This document shows, one piece after another, positions 27,349 to 35,794 of a stretch of 63,408 bases of DNA. The stretch comes from GCA-2732805 sp964516605 (lineage in GTDB: Bacteria > Pseudomonadota > Gammaproteobacteria > Coxiellales > Coxiellaceae), in the NCBI GenBank assembly GCA_964516605.1, contig CAZFAA010000001.1, positions 1-63,408 on the forward strand, given 5' to 3'. Position numbers and translations under genes: made by a program. The notes below the pieces were generated by a model. That model did no database searches. It was not told where the DNA came from and worked only from the letters and a program-made list of their open reading frames with translations. Position 1 is the first letter of the stretch. Each line of letters starts with the position of its first letter.

Positions 27349-27370
27349 CGTGTCGCGCATGTGTCGCGTG
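27349..27370 (+). repeat. Right copy of the TGTGTCG tandem motif
   Basis: Reads CGTGTCGCGCATGTGTCGCG plus TG. Compared with the copy near attL, the pattern (GTGTCGCG, C/T, ATGTGTCG) is conserved. It lies in the integrase promoter region, so it may serve both recombination and int regulation. Confidence 0.5.
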
Positions 27371-27486
27371 ATTAATTAAAGCTCATTCAAAGAACTTCTG
27401 ACACATTATAAATGTAATTAATGGATTAACAAGGATATTTAGCTGTTGTTCATAATAATTCGTGTCTATTCAAACAAAGTTTTTAG

Positions 27487-27533
27487 GACTGTTAATCACT
27501 TGGTCGGTGGTTCAAATCCGCCCCGGGGAGCCA
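27487..27533 (+). repeat. attR: 47-bp copy of the tRNA-Asn 3' end
   Basis: Exact copy of 19535-19581, without the 5' part of the tRNA, so it is a recombination scar and not a gene. Confidence 0.93.
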
Positions 27534-27580
27534 TATTTTTCAAATAGTTATAAATATCTGACAGATTCTTGAATTTTGAA

Positions 27581-27600
27581 AGTCACCATAGAGTCACCAC
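27581..27600 (+). repeat. AGTCACC tandem motif just outside attR
   Basis: AGTCACCATAG is followed directly by AGTCACCAC, two similar units 11 bp apart, 48 bp beyond attR. This has the same layout as the paired TGTGTCG sites inside the island. It could be an arm-site remnant of an earlier element at the same tRNA. Confidence 0.35.
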
Positions 27601-27631
27601 TAAGCATGAGAACACCCGTAACCTGTAATTT

Positions 27632-29716
27632 TCAAAGCAACGAAAGCCATAAGCCCTGCGTTGAATCAACTTGCAGTGCTGAATCGGAATGGTAGTGACG
27701 CAATTTTTCGCAACCTGTCTTATTAAAAAAAGATGCCGCTCTAAGCCTAAGTGACTGGGTATTTAATAAAAAATTGCGACGTGAAAAACAACTTCCCACT
27801 ATTAGATCTGCTTTATTCAACCACATCCCATGATGATCAAGCTGCGCTCTAAATGCATTCAATACGACCTGAGAATGCGCATATTGCGTTAACATCGCTT
27901 CAAAAATAAAATCATTCTTTAAATTTCCATAGGAAGGACAGTCTGAAAGTTGCTGGGGACATACTTCATAAAAACTACAGGCAAAACAAAATTTAAGGTC
28001 AAGGTCAACACGCTTTTCTATCCATTCCAGATTCCGAGCAACCTCCTCACAAAATGCTTCACCAAATTGCTTTAGATGACAAAATGCATACAACCACTCA
28101 ACATACCCCTGACTATTCTTTTTTTGGAAATAATACTTACAAATCCAACGAAAAAATCTTAACTTGGATTCAATCGGTGTTGAATCGTCTTGTTGAAGAA
28201 ATGGAATATAATTTTGATAATCAAACGACAGAGTAGACAATAAAACTGAATCCCTAATTTTTTCCAAAAAATTCAAACGTCCAAAGTGAACAATCGCTTC
28301 TATAAATTTATCTTGAGAAAAAAGAGATAACACAATCGATTTAGCGCTATTCTCATGAACAGGTTGATCGACCCCTAATTTAAGCAATGCCTTATAATAC
28401 TCTTCAAAACGCGTTAAAAATTCATTAGGTTGGTTTTTTTCAATCAAATAACATGCATATGCTAAAAAAAATCTGTTAAATTGATTACACGTCTGCAAAT
28501 TTACTTGCTGTAATACAGCATAAAAATCAATATATGCACCTCCATTTAAAAGAGCTAAGCATGTCTCAACGTTTTGAAACAAAGCTATATTTAATGCAGC
28601 ATTCTTTTGATTTGCACTACACCTACCTAATAGCTTGGGAATTAACTGTGCGCGATTCCAAAGCACAGCCTGAGATAATGCTTCAAATAGCCTATCCGTA
28701 TTTTCAACTTTGACTCGCGTGAGCAACATTTCAAAAACTTCAGGACTGCAGTCACAAAAAATAGCCTCGGATATATCACTCCAATCAACCAACAACGATT
28801 CAGATAAGGATAACAATGCCATAACAACTCGGTTTAATTTCTGAGAAATGGCACTGCGTACCGCCACCTGGAGATCCAATAAAATTTCAGTCGATTCAAT
28901 TTGCTTACCTGATACTATTTCTACAAACAAATAACTTAGTATTTCATCTTTGATCAAACAGCGTGTTTTAGAAAGATCAGCAGCGGCTAGAGTGAGACTC
29001 TCACGCACTCGCTGCAAAAATTGGATCTCACTCTGCCGTTTCTCCTCGTCAATACGTCGCTGCGTTTCTGCAGCTATGCAAGTCTCATTCAACTGAGCAA
29101 AAAAATCAGGAGGAATAGGATCAGCATAAACCCTCTGCGCGGAAAAACGATGTCGCTGCCGTTCCCGTAGTAATAACGGCGAAGGAGGTAACGTATTGGC
29201 TCGGATTCGTTTAGCCTCATCAATAGCCTTATCAAAATCCAATGTCTCTTCTGTCAGGACCTTCAGCGAATACTGAGCATACCGCCGTGCATGCTCAGGG
29301 GTATCTTGCGAAAAAGACCGAAGGTACATGGCATACTGATTATTTAAAAATGTCTCTATTCGATCAGGCCGCAAACATTCTGGTAGACTGCCTTTTAGAA
29401 GACCCGGATGCTCTTTGAGCACTTGAATAATAGAGGGATAGAACCTGAGTATAGCGGAATCATCAATTAACCTAAGCCACTGTTTGAGCGGTGCCTGCAA
29501 CGGATCGACGCCATGCGCCAACAATACTAAAGCGTAATCAAAACGACCCGCCTCTAAAACTACTGGTAGCAATTGAGCCAACCTTTGCTGAATCAAATCA
29601 AGGGGATATCCAAAATGGCGATAGCCATCTACTTTCCGGCCAATATATTTATCAAAGCGTTCACAAGGTACCGCAAGCGCAACACATCTTTCGGTAGTAG
29701 CACGCAAACTCATCAT
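27632..29716 (-). CDS. Large alpha-helical, ankyrin-like protein; effector candidate
   Basis: 694 aa, no signal peptide or membrane segment. Sequence is dominated by short amphipathic helices. Degenerate ankyrin-like units are visible, e.g. FDYALVLLAHGVDPL at residues 59-73, NIALFQNVETCLALLNGGA near 380, and LLKLGVDQPVH further on. A charged, probably coiled stretch lies near 205-240. The last 150 residues are Cys-rich (KFCFACSFYEVCPQQ). It sits just outside the island with no functional neighbours. Large solitary solenoid proteins of this sort are common among Dot/Icm effectors in Legionellales, but no secretion signal can be confirmed here. Confidence 0.65.
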   Translation of the reverse strand: MMSLRATTERCVALAVPCERFDKYIGRKVDGYRHFGYPLDLIQQRLAQLLPVVLEAGRFDYALVLLAHGVDPLQAPLKQWLRLIDDSAILRFYPSIIQVLKEHPGLLKGSLPECLRPDRIETFLNNQYAMYLRSFSQDTPEHARRYAQYSLKVLTEETLDFDKAIDEAKRIRANTLPPSPLLLRERQRHRFSAQRVYADPIPPDFFAQLNETCIAAETQRRIDEEKRQSEIQFLQRVRESLTLAAADLSKTRCLIKDEILSYLFVEIVSGKQIESTEILLDLQVAVRSAISQKLNRVVMALLSLSESLLVDWSDISEAIFCDCSPEVFEMLLTRVKVENTDRLFEALSQAVLWNRAQLIPKLLGRCSANQKNAALNIALFQNVETCLALLNGGAYIDFYAVLQQVNLQTCNQFNRFFLAYACYLIEKNQPNEFLTRFEEYYKALLKLGVDQPVHENSAKSIVLSLFSQDKFIEAIVHFGRLNFLEKIRDSVLLSTLSFDYQNYIPFLQQDDSTPIESKLRFFRWICKYYFQKKNSQGYVEWLYAFCHLKQFGEAFCEEVARNLEWIEKRVDLDLKFCFACSFYEVCPQQLSDCPSYGNLKNDFIFEAMLTQYAHSQVVLNAFRAQLDHHGMWLNKADLIVGSCFSRRNFLLNTQSLRLRAASFFNKTGCEKLRHYHSDSALQVDSTQGLWLSLL

Positions 29717-29890
29717 ACCCCCCGATCATCTATTTATATAATTGCCTTATGGTACACTTTTTTTTAAAAAAAAGGACAAATTCTTGAGTTTTTTCAATAT
29801 GAAAGAGCCTATTCGCTTTAATGGCACAAAAACAATATGGAGCTCACATCTTAATTGACCAGAGGTATATTTTCTGTAAGAACGCTGCAA

Positions 29891-29920
29891 TTAATAGTTA
29901 TTTAATGTTAGTGCTATAGT
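29891..29920 (+). promoter_or_regulatory. Candidate promoter of the 114-aa secreted protein
   Basis: TTAATA, an 18-bp spacer, TATAGT. The likely transcription start is about 35 nt before the ATG at 29963. Both hexamers deviate by one or two bases. Confidence 0.35.
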
Positions 29921-29962
29921 ATAGAGCTATTGGTTAAACTTTCTATAAAACCGAGGTCTTTT

Positions 29963-30307
29963 ATGAATAAAGCAATCTTGTTAGTTATATTATCTTTTTT
30001 TGCAGTATTTGACTTTTGCAGTGCTTTAGCTGGATACAGCAATGCATCGTGCCCTAAAGAACGTGGGAAGTATATTTTTACGTGCTGCCCTGGGGATAAA
30101 GATTTTCCCTATGTATGGATGAATGCGTATGCTTTTGTTGCTAACGAGCTCCCTCGTTGTAACCAGGCTAATGTGTATTATACTCAGTGCGATGCCTCAA
30201 CAATCGCTTACTTAAGCAGTACCACAACATTACCGGCATTCTGTGGTAACTCCCCAATTAGCTATTCATCAGGAACACCAGTAGCCCCTAAAGCATCCGG
30301 TCAATAA
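29963..30307 (+). CDS. Small secreted cysteine-rich protein of unknown function
   Basis: 114 aa. Signal peptide MNKAILLVILSFFAVFDFCSALA, with cleavage near residue 23. The mature part has cysteines at 30, 41, 42, 66, 76 and 94, an even number suited to disulfides, and ends in a Ser/Pro/Thr-rich tail (SSGTPVAPKASGQ) that looks unstructured. GAGG precedes the ATG at about 7 nt. A perfect 10-bp stem terminator follows, so it forms a single-gene unit. The cysteine spacing differs from the island pair, so I do not call it a paralogue. The function is unknown. Confidence 0.7.
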   Translation: MNKAILLVILSFFAVFDFCSALAGYSNASCPKERGKYIFTCCPGDKDFPYVWMNAYAFVANELPRCNQANVYYTQCDASTIAYLSSTTTLPAFCGNSPISYSSGTPVAPKASGQ

Positions 30308-30322
30308 CATCATGCAATGACC

Positions 30323-30353
30323 ATACCCCCACATTAATTAGGCGTGGGGGTAT
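30323..30353 (+). terminator. Terminator of the 114-aa secreted protein gene
   Basis: A perfect 10-bp stem (ATACCCCCAC/GTGGGGGTAT) with an 11-nt loop, 15 nt after the stop codon. The following sequence is only mildly T-rich. Confidence 0.7.
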
Positions 30354-30463
30354 CACCTATTTCTTGTACGGATTGGTTTAAAAAGTTCGCCCGATATACT
30401 GGTACTGACACAACTCCATGAACATGCTAGAATTTTTCACCTTTTTGATTAATAGATCCTTTT

Positions 30464-31405
30464 ATGAATATTTTATTTATCACTCACAATCGTTTAGGCG
30501 ATGCTGTTTTATCAACCTGTATTCTCAACAACCTTCATGAGCACTACCCACAGGCTCAATTCACAGTCGTTACAGGACCCATACCAGCAGAACTCTTCGA
30601 CGCAATACCTAATTTAAAACGTCTTATCGTGATCAAAAAAGCCAAATACCACTTGCATTGGCTGAAACTATGGTCCAAGGTTTTTTTTACTCGCTGGAGC
30701 ATCGTGGTTGATTGTCGTGGTTCTGCGTTAAGTTGGCTTGTTTGGACACAACAGCGTTTTTACAAATACCCAACAGGCAGTCAATCGCTGCATCGCGTAC
30801 AACGCTACACTGGCATGCTAAAAAGCTCACACATCACACTCCCTAAAATATGGATAGATAGCACACACCACCAAAAAGCCCTACAAATCTTACCTCAAGT
30901 CGGTCGATTTATTGCGATTGGCCCTGCTGCTAATTGGCGCGCCAAAACATGGCGTTCAAGCCATTTTATCGAACTCATTCGCGAACTGCGTAAAGCAGAT
31001 GGTTTATATCCTGATGCTTATGTCCTATTGATCGCAGCCCCGCATGAACGCCAACAAATTCAAAAAATCATTGAATCCATTCCTGCAAATCGTTTTATTG
31101 ATCTGATTGGCACCCAAAGCTTATTGACCATTGCTGCCTGCATGCAACGCTGCGCTGTCTTTATTGGTAATGACTCAGGACTCATGCACATGGCAGCAGC
31201 CGTTGGCACGCCAACCATAGGTTTATTTGGCCCGACTGACAAGCAGAAATATGCGCCTTACGGCCCACACTGCCATGTCGTCAGCACACCTGAATCACCT
31301 GAAAAACTCATGAATTATCCTGGTTTTCACTGGGAAACCTGTGATAGCCTGATGGACAGCATTAGAGTGGAGGATATAGTGCGCATACTCCAGAATACGC
31401 AGTAA
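30464..31405 (+). CDS. Glycosyltransferase family 9 (heptosyltransferase-like)
   Basis: 313 aa. GT9 enzymes add heptose or related sugars from ADP-activated donors to the LPS core at the inner face of the inner membrane. The N-terminus MNILFITHNRLGDAVLST has the GDA acceptor-side motif, and GNDSGLMHMAAAVGTPTIGL followed by FGPTD near residue 232 is the C-terminal donor-binding signature. There are no signal or membrane segments. The gene stands alone, with no LPS genes beside it. The exact donor and acceptor are not predictable. Its closest well-known relatives are WaaC/WaaF-type proteins. Confidence 0.9.
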   Translation: MNILFITHNRLGDAVLSTCILNNLHEHYPQAQFTVVTGPIPAELFDAIPNLKRLIVIKKAKYHLHWLKLWSKVFFTRWSIVVDCRGSALSWLVWTQQRFYKYPTGSQSLHRVQRYTGMLKSSHITLPKIWIDSTHHQKALQILPQVGRFIAIGPAANWRAKTWRSSHFIELIRELRKADGLYPDAYVLLIAAPHERQQIQKIIESIPANRFIDLIGTQSLLTIAACMQRCAVFIGNDSGLMHMAAAVGTPTIGLFGPTDKQKYAPYGPHCHVVSTPESPEKLMNYPGFHWETCDSLMDSIRVEDIVRILQNTQ

Positions 31406-31504
31406 GTGTACGTTTAAGCTTTTGTGCATCATAAATTACAAAATTTCATATTTTTGTCACATACCAGTCACAGACATGTAACATTTTGAACATATACTGC
31501 CCAC

Positions 31505-33709
31505 ATGACTCGAACAGCCACACTTAGTAATGATAAATGCAGCCTAGCGACTTCAGTTGGTTCAGCATCAAAGTCTCTCAACCAAGATACGATCGCTGAT
31601 TGCGCCCACCAACTCACCGATGCCTCCTATCTCACACTCAGCATGATCAGTTATGTTAAAAATTGTCAAAATAATGTCTCAGTCGATTCAGCCAATTCAG
31701 ACTACAACCATTTTATAAAAGAAGCAGTACACAACCCTCAAGATATAGCCATTTTATTCAGCTTACTACCCGGCACTTTGCTGTTTGCTATTTTAGCAAG
31801 CAAAATATTTGGTTTTAAAGACGTATTAACAACTTGGAAATACAGCCGCGATGGCGCAAGCGCTGCAAAAAATGGGCGCACGGCAGTTGTGAGTACCTAT
31901 ACCCTAATCACTCATCTATTGCATCATATCCCAGCCCATCTGTATCACCTTATTAATCCTATTGGTATCGGTGTAGGCGTTGCATTAATTCCAGCTCTAA
32001 TAAGCTACCGTTACTTCAATTCACAACGTGATCGCTACATTGAGTCTAATGAAAAAATTATTGAAAACTTAGCCTGCGGTTTCATACTGAATCAATTTTC
32101 AGAAAGTGATTTAACTGACTTAAAAAAAATATTCCCATCGAATAACAATAATGACGACATTAAGAATCTTTCACTCAAAATCTGTGCTCTTGATTCAAAT
32201 AAGAACTATCAAAAAACTGAATTTTCAATTGAGGAACAAACATTATTAGAAAATTTATTAACTGCAAACAACTCAGACGAAGCAAAAAAACTTCTTGCAA
32301 AGCTTCCACAAAACCATGCGCCAAAAGTACAGGGTTCTGCAAAAAGAGCGCTGATGTTAACGCTTTCCGCTTTTGATGCCATAACGGATGCACCGTATAT
32401 GTTTAATGCCATGACTCTGATCGTTGTGAGTATTGCTGGTATCGGCCTATCTACTCTAACCATGGGTGCGCCGGTTATTGCGCTAGCAACCATACTAGTA
32501 ATCTACACACTCTCTTCCCTCTTTAGCAAAGCCTATACTGAAATTCAAAAGCAAAAAAGATTACAAAAAAGTCAAGATGAAATAAAATTTGAAAGATTAA
32601 ACTTGCAAATTGAAAAATTGAAAGACCGTCATAAAGAAGAAGAATCGAAAAAAAATGAGCTAGAAAAACATATAGAGGAATTTAAAAAAAAATATGGCGT
32701 CCAACCTGGTGAAGCTGGCTCACGCATGCGCCTAAAAAACTCTTATGAACAATTTGAAAATGACATACATAAACAATGCGGTGTTACAAGTGAACATAAA
32801 GCTGATGCTGATCAGCTTTTAGATATGCAACAATCATTAATATATGAATACATCTCAAAACCTGCAACAATAAATGTTGATTTTAAACTACATGATACTG
32901 AAGATGAAGTTAACAACAAAATTAATGAAATTCAAAATCAACTCAATCAACTTACTAAAGGAAAACCTAATAAAGGTAATGAAAAAATATTAAAATTAAA
33001 AAACACGTTAGCTTATTACAAAAAACACCTGAGTATTTCAATATTGCATAATCGTATTAATTCAGATAAAGATCCGATTAAAAATCAATTACTGAACCTT
33101 AAAGCTTACTACAGAGTCATTATAAAAACTGAAAATAAATTATCTGAAGTCTATGGCTACACTAGCGACTCTATAAATATTCAAAGCAAATTAAATGAAA
33201 TTAATGATAAATTAAACTGTTTATCCTCAAATAATCCTTTTACTTATACACAATATAAAAGACTGCGCGATGAACAGCAGCTATTAAAAAACCTAGAAAA
33301 TCTTTTTAAGATTACAAAAAATACTGGCCAGCATAAGATTTGCGATGATTTTGTCACACAACACACACAACAAAAACAACACCTGAACGCTTTTAGACAC
33401 ACACCTCCCGTAGCAAGCAAGTTAAATACAATATGGCGGTGCTTGCGTTCATTCATCATGGGGCCTAAAAACATCATGAATACTATTGAGGGCGCGATCG
33501 GAGATGCTGTTAGTGGTATCGCAGGACCTATCATAAAATACGCTATTATGTTGCCGCTTGCAGCACTGTATGGATGGTATTTAACAAAACAACAGAATAA
33601 AGAGTGCCAAAAAGAAAGTGCTGTGAAAAGCCCCGCGCTCTTCACCCGCACTCCAGCCAATAAAAAACCTGAAAATTCAGGCGCTGCTGCCACAATGCAT
33701 CTATTATAA
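31505..33709 (+). CDS. Large membrane and coiled-coil protein; effector candidate
   Basis: 734 aa, no recognised family. Hydrophobic segments: about 81-103 (IAILFSLLPGTLLFAILASK), 149-168, 303-318, 321-341, and a last one near 680-700 (YAIMLPLAALYGWYL). A strongly charged coiled coil follows at about 345-397, and a second Lys/Asn-rich helical part runs to about 620. The gene is unusually Asn/Lys-rich with long A-runs compared with the neighbouring GT9 and min genes, suggesting foreign origin or relaxed selection. Proteins of this shape (paired helical hairpins plus coiled coils) are frequent among Legionellales effectors. A strong terminator follows. Confidence 0.6.
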   Translation: MTRTATLSNDKCSLATSVGSASKSLNQDTIADCAHQLTDASYLTLSMISYVKNCQNNVSVDSANSDYNHFIKEAVHNPQDIAILFSLLPGTLLFAILASKIFGFKDVLTTWKYSRDGASAAKNGRTAVVSTYTLITHLLHHIPAHLYHLINPIGIGVGVALIPALISYRYFNSQRDRYIESNEKIIENLACGFILNQFSESDLTDLKKIFPSNNNNDDIKNLSLKICALDSNKNYQKTEFSIEEQTLLENLLTANNSDEAKKLLAKLPQNHAPKVQGSAKRALMLTLSAFDAITDAPYMFNAMTLIVVSIAGIGLSTLTMGAPVIALATILVIYTLSSLFSKAYTEIQKQKRLQKSQDEIKFERLNLQIEKLKDRHKEEESKKNELEKHIEEFKKKYGVQPGEAGSRMRLKNSYEQFENDIHKQCGVTSEHKADADQLLDMQQSLIYEYISKPATINVDFKLHDTEDEVNNKINEIQNQLNQLTKGKPNKGNEKILKLKNTLAYYKKHLSISILHNRINSDKDPIKNQLLNLKAYYRVIIKTENKLSEVYGYTSDSINIQSKLNEINDKLNCLSSNNPFTYTQYKRLRDEQQLLKNLENLFKITKNTGQHKICDDFVTQHTQQKQHLNAFRHTPPVASKLNTIWRCLRSFIMGPKNIMNTIEGAIGDAVSGIAGPIIKYAIMLPLAALYGWYLTKQQNKECQKESAVKSPALFTRTPANKKPENSGAAATMHLL

Positions 33710-33820
33710 TCTGTTTTTCAACTGGATTAGCTATTGGCACTTCTTAAGCCCTCATCGTTTCCTGAATAGAATGAAGAGAATTCCGCTCTACCACTTAAAA
33801 ATCATCCATCCGGATAAGTT

Positions 33821-33846
33821 CAGTGGGAGCCGCTGGCTTTTTTTTT
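33821..33846 (+). terminator. Rho-independent terminator before minC
   Basis: CAGTGG pairs with CCGCTG (one G-U pair) around GAG, extended by a nine-T run. It ends the transcript of the 734-aa protein gene and separates it from minCDE. Confidence 0.75.
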
Positions 33847-33911
33847 ATGCTAATGTTAAGCTTTTAACCTCTTGATCTAATACTAAAATTTCAAAGGGTT
33901 TTGAATAAATT

Positions 33912-34640
33912 ATGAGCAGCGTTGAGGATAAAATAGACGCCTTGTTTCAGCTTAGAGCTGATTTTTTCCCTATGACTGTCGTCAAGCTCACTGAGCCCGA
34001 TATTCGGGTGATCACCACAGAACTCGAAAGTACTATCAGCAAAGCACCAAAGTACCTCTTCAATGCACCCATCGTTATCGATGTACGCGATATGCCTAAA
34101 TCAGAGCAAGGTGCGCTCGATATGCATAAATTATGCGAGCTATTCCGTAAAAAAGATGTCGTACCTGTTGGTATTCGTGGTCTTGAAAAAAAATACCATG
34201 ATGATGCCATCAAAGCAGGATTAGCTGTCATGAAAAGCCGTGATGTGAGCTTAGCAGAAGGTCATGCCACGTCGCCTGCTCCCAAACAAGAAGAAAAACC
34301 AAAAATTATATCAAGCGCAAAGGTGATAACGCGCCCCATCCGTTCTGGTACACAACTGTACGCCAAAAACACAGATTTAGTAGTACTCTCAGCAGTAAAT
34401 GCCGGCGCAGAATGTCTCGCTGACGGCAATATTCATGTGTATGGACCATTACGCGGACGTGCGTTAGCTGGCGCCAGCGGTAATAAAGAAGCACATATTT
34501 TTTGTGAATCGCTCGAAGCTGATTTAATTGCGATTGCCGGCTACTACATGACCAAAGATCAAATCAAAATCCCAAAAATTAAAGAGCCTATGATCCACAT
34601 CTATTTGAAGGATGATAAGCTGCAAATTGAAGGCATTTAA
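33912..34640 (+). CDS. minC: Septum site-determining protein MinC
   Basis: 242 aa. It blocks FtsZ polymerisation at the cell poles together with MinD. The N-terminal FtsZ-inhibiting domain is residues 1-105, then a short Pro/Lys linker (about 116-132), and the C-terminal beta-helix domain with the MinD-binding signature GRALAGASG near residue 185. First gene of minCDE; minD follows after 34 bp. Confidence 0.97.
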   Translation: MSSVEDKIDALFQLRADFFPMTVVKLTEPDIRVITTELESTISKAPKYLFNAPIVIDVRDMPKSEQGALDMHKLCELFRKKDVVPVGIRGLEKKYHDDAIKAGLAVMKSRDVSLAEGHATSPAPKQEEKPKIISSAKVITRPIRSGTQLYAKNTDLVVLSAVNAGAECLADGNIHVYGPLRGRALAGASGNKEAHIFCESLEADLIAIAGYYMTKDQIKIPKIKEPMIHIYLKDDKLQIEGI

Positions 34641-34674
34641 TCAGTAATTCCCAATGGAAAAGGAGAGAACAACC

Positions 34675-35502
34675 GTGGCAAAAGTTATCGTGATTACTTC
34701 AGGCAAAGGAGGCGTTGGTAAAACGACTACGAGCGCATCATTTTCAACAGGCTTAGCTTTAGAGGGTCATAAAACTGCTGTGATTGATTTTGACGTAGGT
34801 CTGCGTAATCTCGACTTGATTATGGGGGTTGAGCGTCGTGTTGTGTATGACATTGCTAACGTTATCAATGGCGAAGCTACACTAAATCAAGCCTTAATTA
34901 AAGATAAAAAAATACCAAATCTGTTTATTTTAGCCGCTTCACAAACGCGTGATAAAGATGTACTAACACGTGAAGGCGTTGGCGCCATTATTGCGGAACT
35001 CAGCAAAGAATTTGATTTTATTATCTGTGACTCACCTGCCGGTATTGAAAACGGCGCGTTGATGGCAATGTATTATGCCGATGATGCCATTATCGTGACC
35101 AATCCTGAAGTATCTTCTGTGCGTGACTCCGATCGCATCCTGGGTATTTTATCCAGCCGCACAAAACGCTCAGAAAATAGCGAAGATCCTGTGCAAGAAC
35201 ACCTGGTTATTACGCGCTACTCAGAACGTCGCGTGGAATCTGGCGAAATGCTCAGTATTGCAGACATAAAAGATCTACTGGGGGTGCCATTGCTTGGGGT
35301 CGTCAATGAATCCTCCTCTGTCTTGAATGCATCGAACTCAGGCGTGCCTGTAATTTTAGATGCGGAAAGTGATGCAGGTCTTGAATACAAGCTCATTATC
35401 AAACGCTACTTAGGCAAAGCACCCCCCTTTAAAGAGGTCATTAAAAAGAAAAAACAAAATTTCTTAAAGCGTCTGTTTAAAAATGAGGAGGTTGCAGCAT
35501 GA
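34675..35502 (+). CDS. minD: Septum site-determining ATPase MinD
   Basis: 275 aa. A ParA/MinD-family ATPase that recruits MinC to the membrane and oscillates with MinE. The deviant Walker A GKGGVGKTT lies at residues 10-18. The amphipathic membrane-targeting helix at the C-terminus is NFLKRLFKNEE. I place the start at the GTG because a perfect AAGGAG lies 9 nt before it and the product then begins AKVIVITSGKGG as in the family. An ATG 21 bp earlier has no ribosome-binding site. It overlaps minE by 4 nt. Confidence 0.97.
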   Translation: MAKVIVITSGKGGVGKTTTSASFSTGLALEGHKTAVIDFDVGLRNLDLIMGVERRVVYDIANVINGEATLNQALIKDKKIPNLFILAASQTRDKDVLTREGVGAIIAELSKEFDFIICDSPAGIENGALMAMYYADDAIIVTNPEVSSVRDSDRILGILSSRTKRSENSEDPVQEHLVITRYSERRVESGEMLSIADIKDLLGVPLLGVVNESSSVLNASNSGVPVILDAESDAGLEYKLIIKRYLGKAPPFKEVIKKKKQNFLKRLFKNEEVAA

Positions 35503-35774
35503 GATTTATGAACTACTTTCGCATGAAGGGAAAAGATGAACCAACAGCCAGATCAGCAAAAGACAGGTTGCATATTATTATTGCTCAACAACGCGCTCAA
35601 TCGACAAGCCCTGATTTCTTGCCTCTTTTGAGGCAAGATATTTTAGCAGCTATTGCAAAACATACTCACGTAGATCTTAATGATGTTAAAATCGACTTAT
35701 GCTGCAAGGACAATAATTCAGTGCTGGAGCTCAATGTTGTGCTACCTGATTTAATAAGTACAGTAACTGAATAA
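35499..35774 (+). CDS. minE: Cell division topological specificity factor MinE
   Basis: 91 aa. It stimulates the MinD ATPase and drives Min oscillation. The N-terminal membrane helix (MNYFRMK) and MinD-binding segment (AKDRLHIIIAQQRAQ) precede the dimerisation domain with LPLLRQDILAAIAKH. Its ATGA start overlaps the minD stop, so translation is coupled. The next gene, a secreted lectin, begins only 20 bp after its stop. Confidence 0.95.
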   Translation: MRFMNYFRMKGKDEPTARSAKDRLHIIIAQQRAQSTSPDFLPLLRQDILAAIAKHTHVDLNDVKIDLCCKDNNSVLELNVVLPDLISTVTE

Positions 35775-35794
35775 AAATAAAAAGGTATTTTAAT

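Noticed and set aside
27487..27533. A second tRNA-Asn gene
   Set aside because: Only the 3' 47 bp are present; the D-arm and 5' acceptor strand are missing, so it is the right attachment repeat.
29821..29922. A 33-codon open frame beginning MAQKQYGAHI
   Set aside because: No ribosome-binding site and it overlaps the promoter region of the 114-aa secreted protein.
32175..33693. Minus-strand open frames opposite the 734-aa gene
   Set aside because: They have no ribosome-binding sites and no domains; the plus-strand frame has terminator and continuous coding bias.
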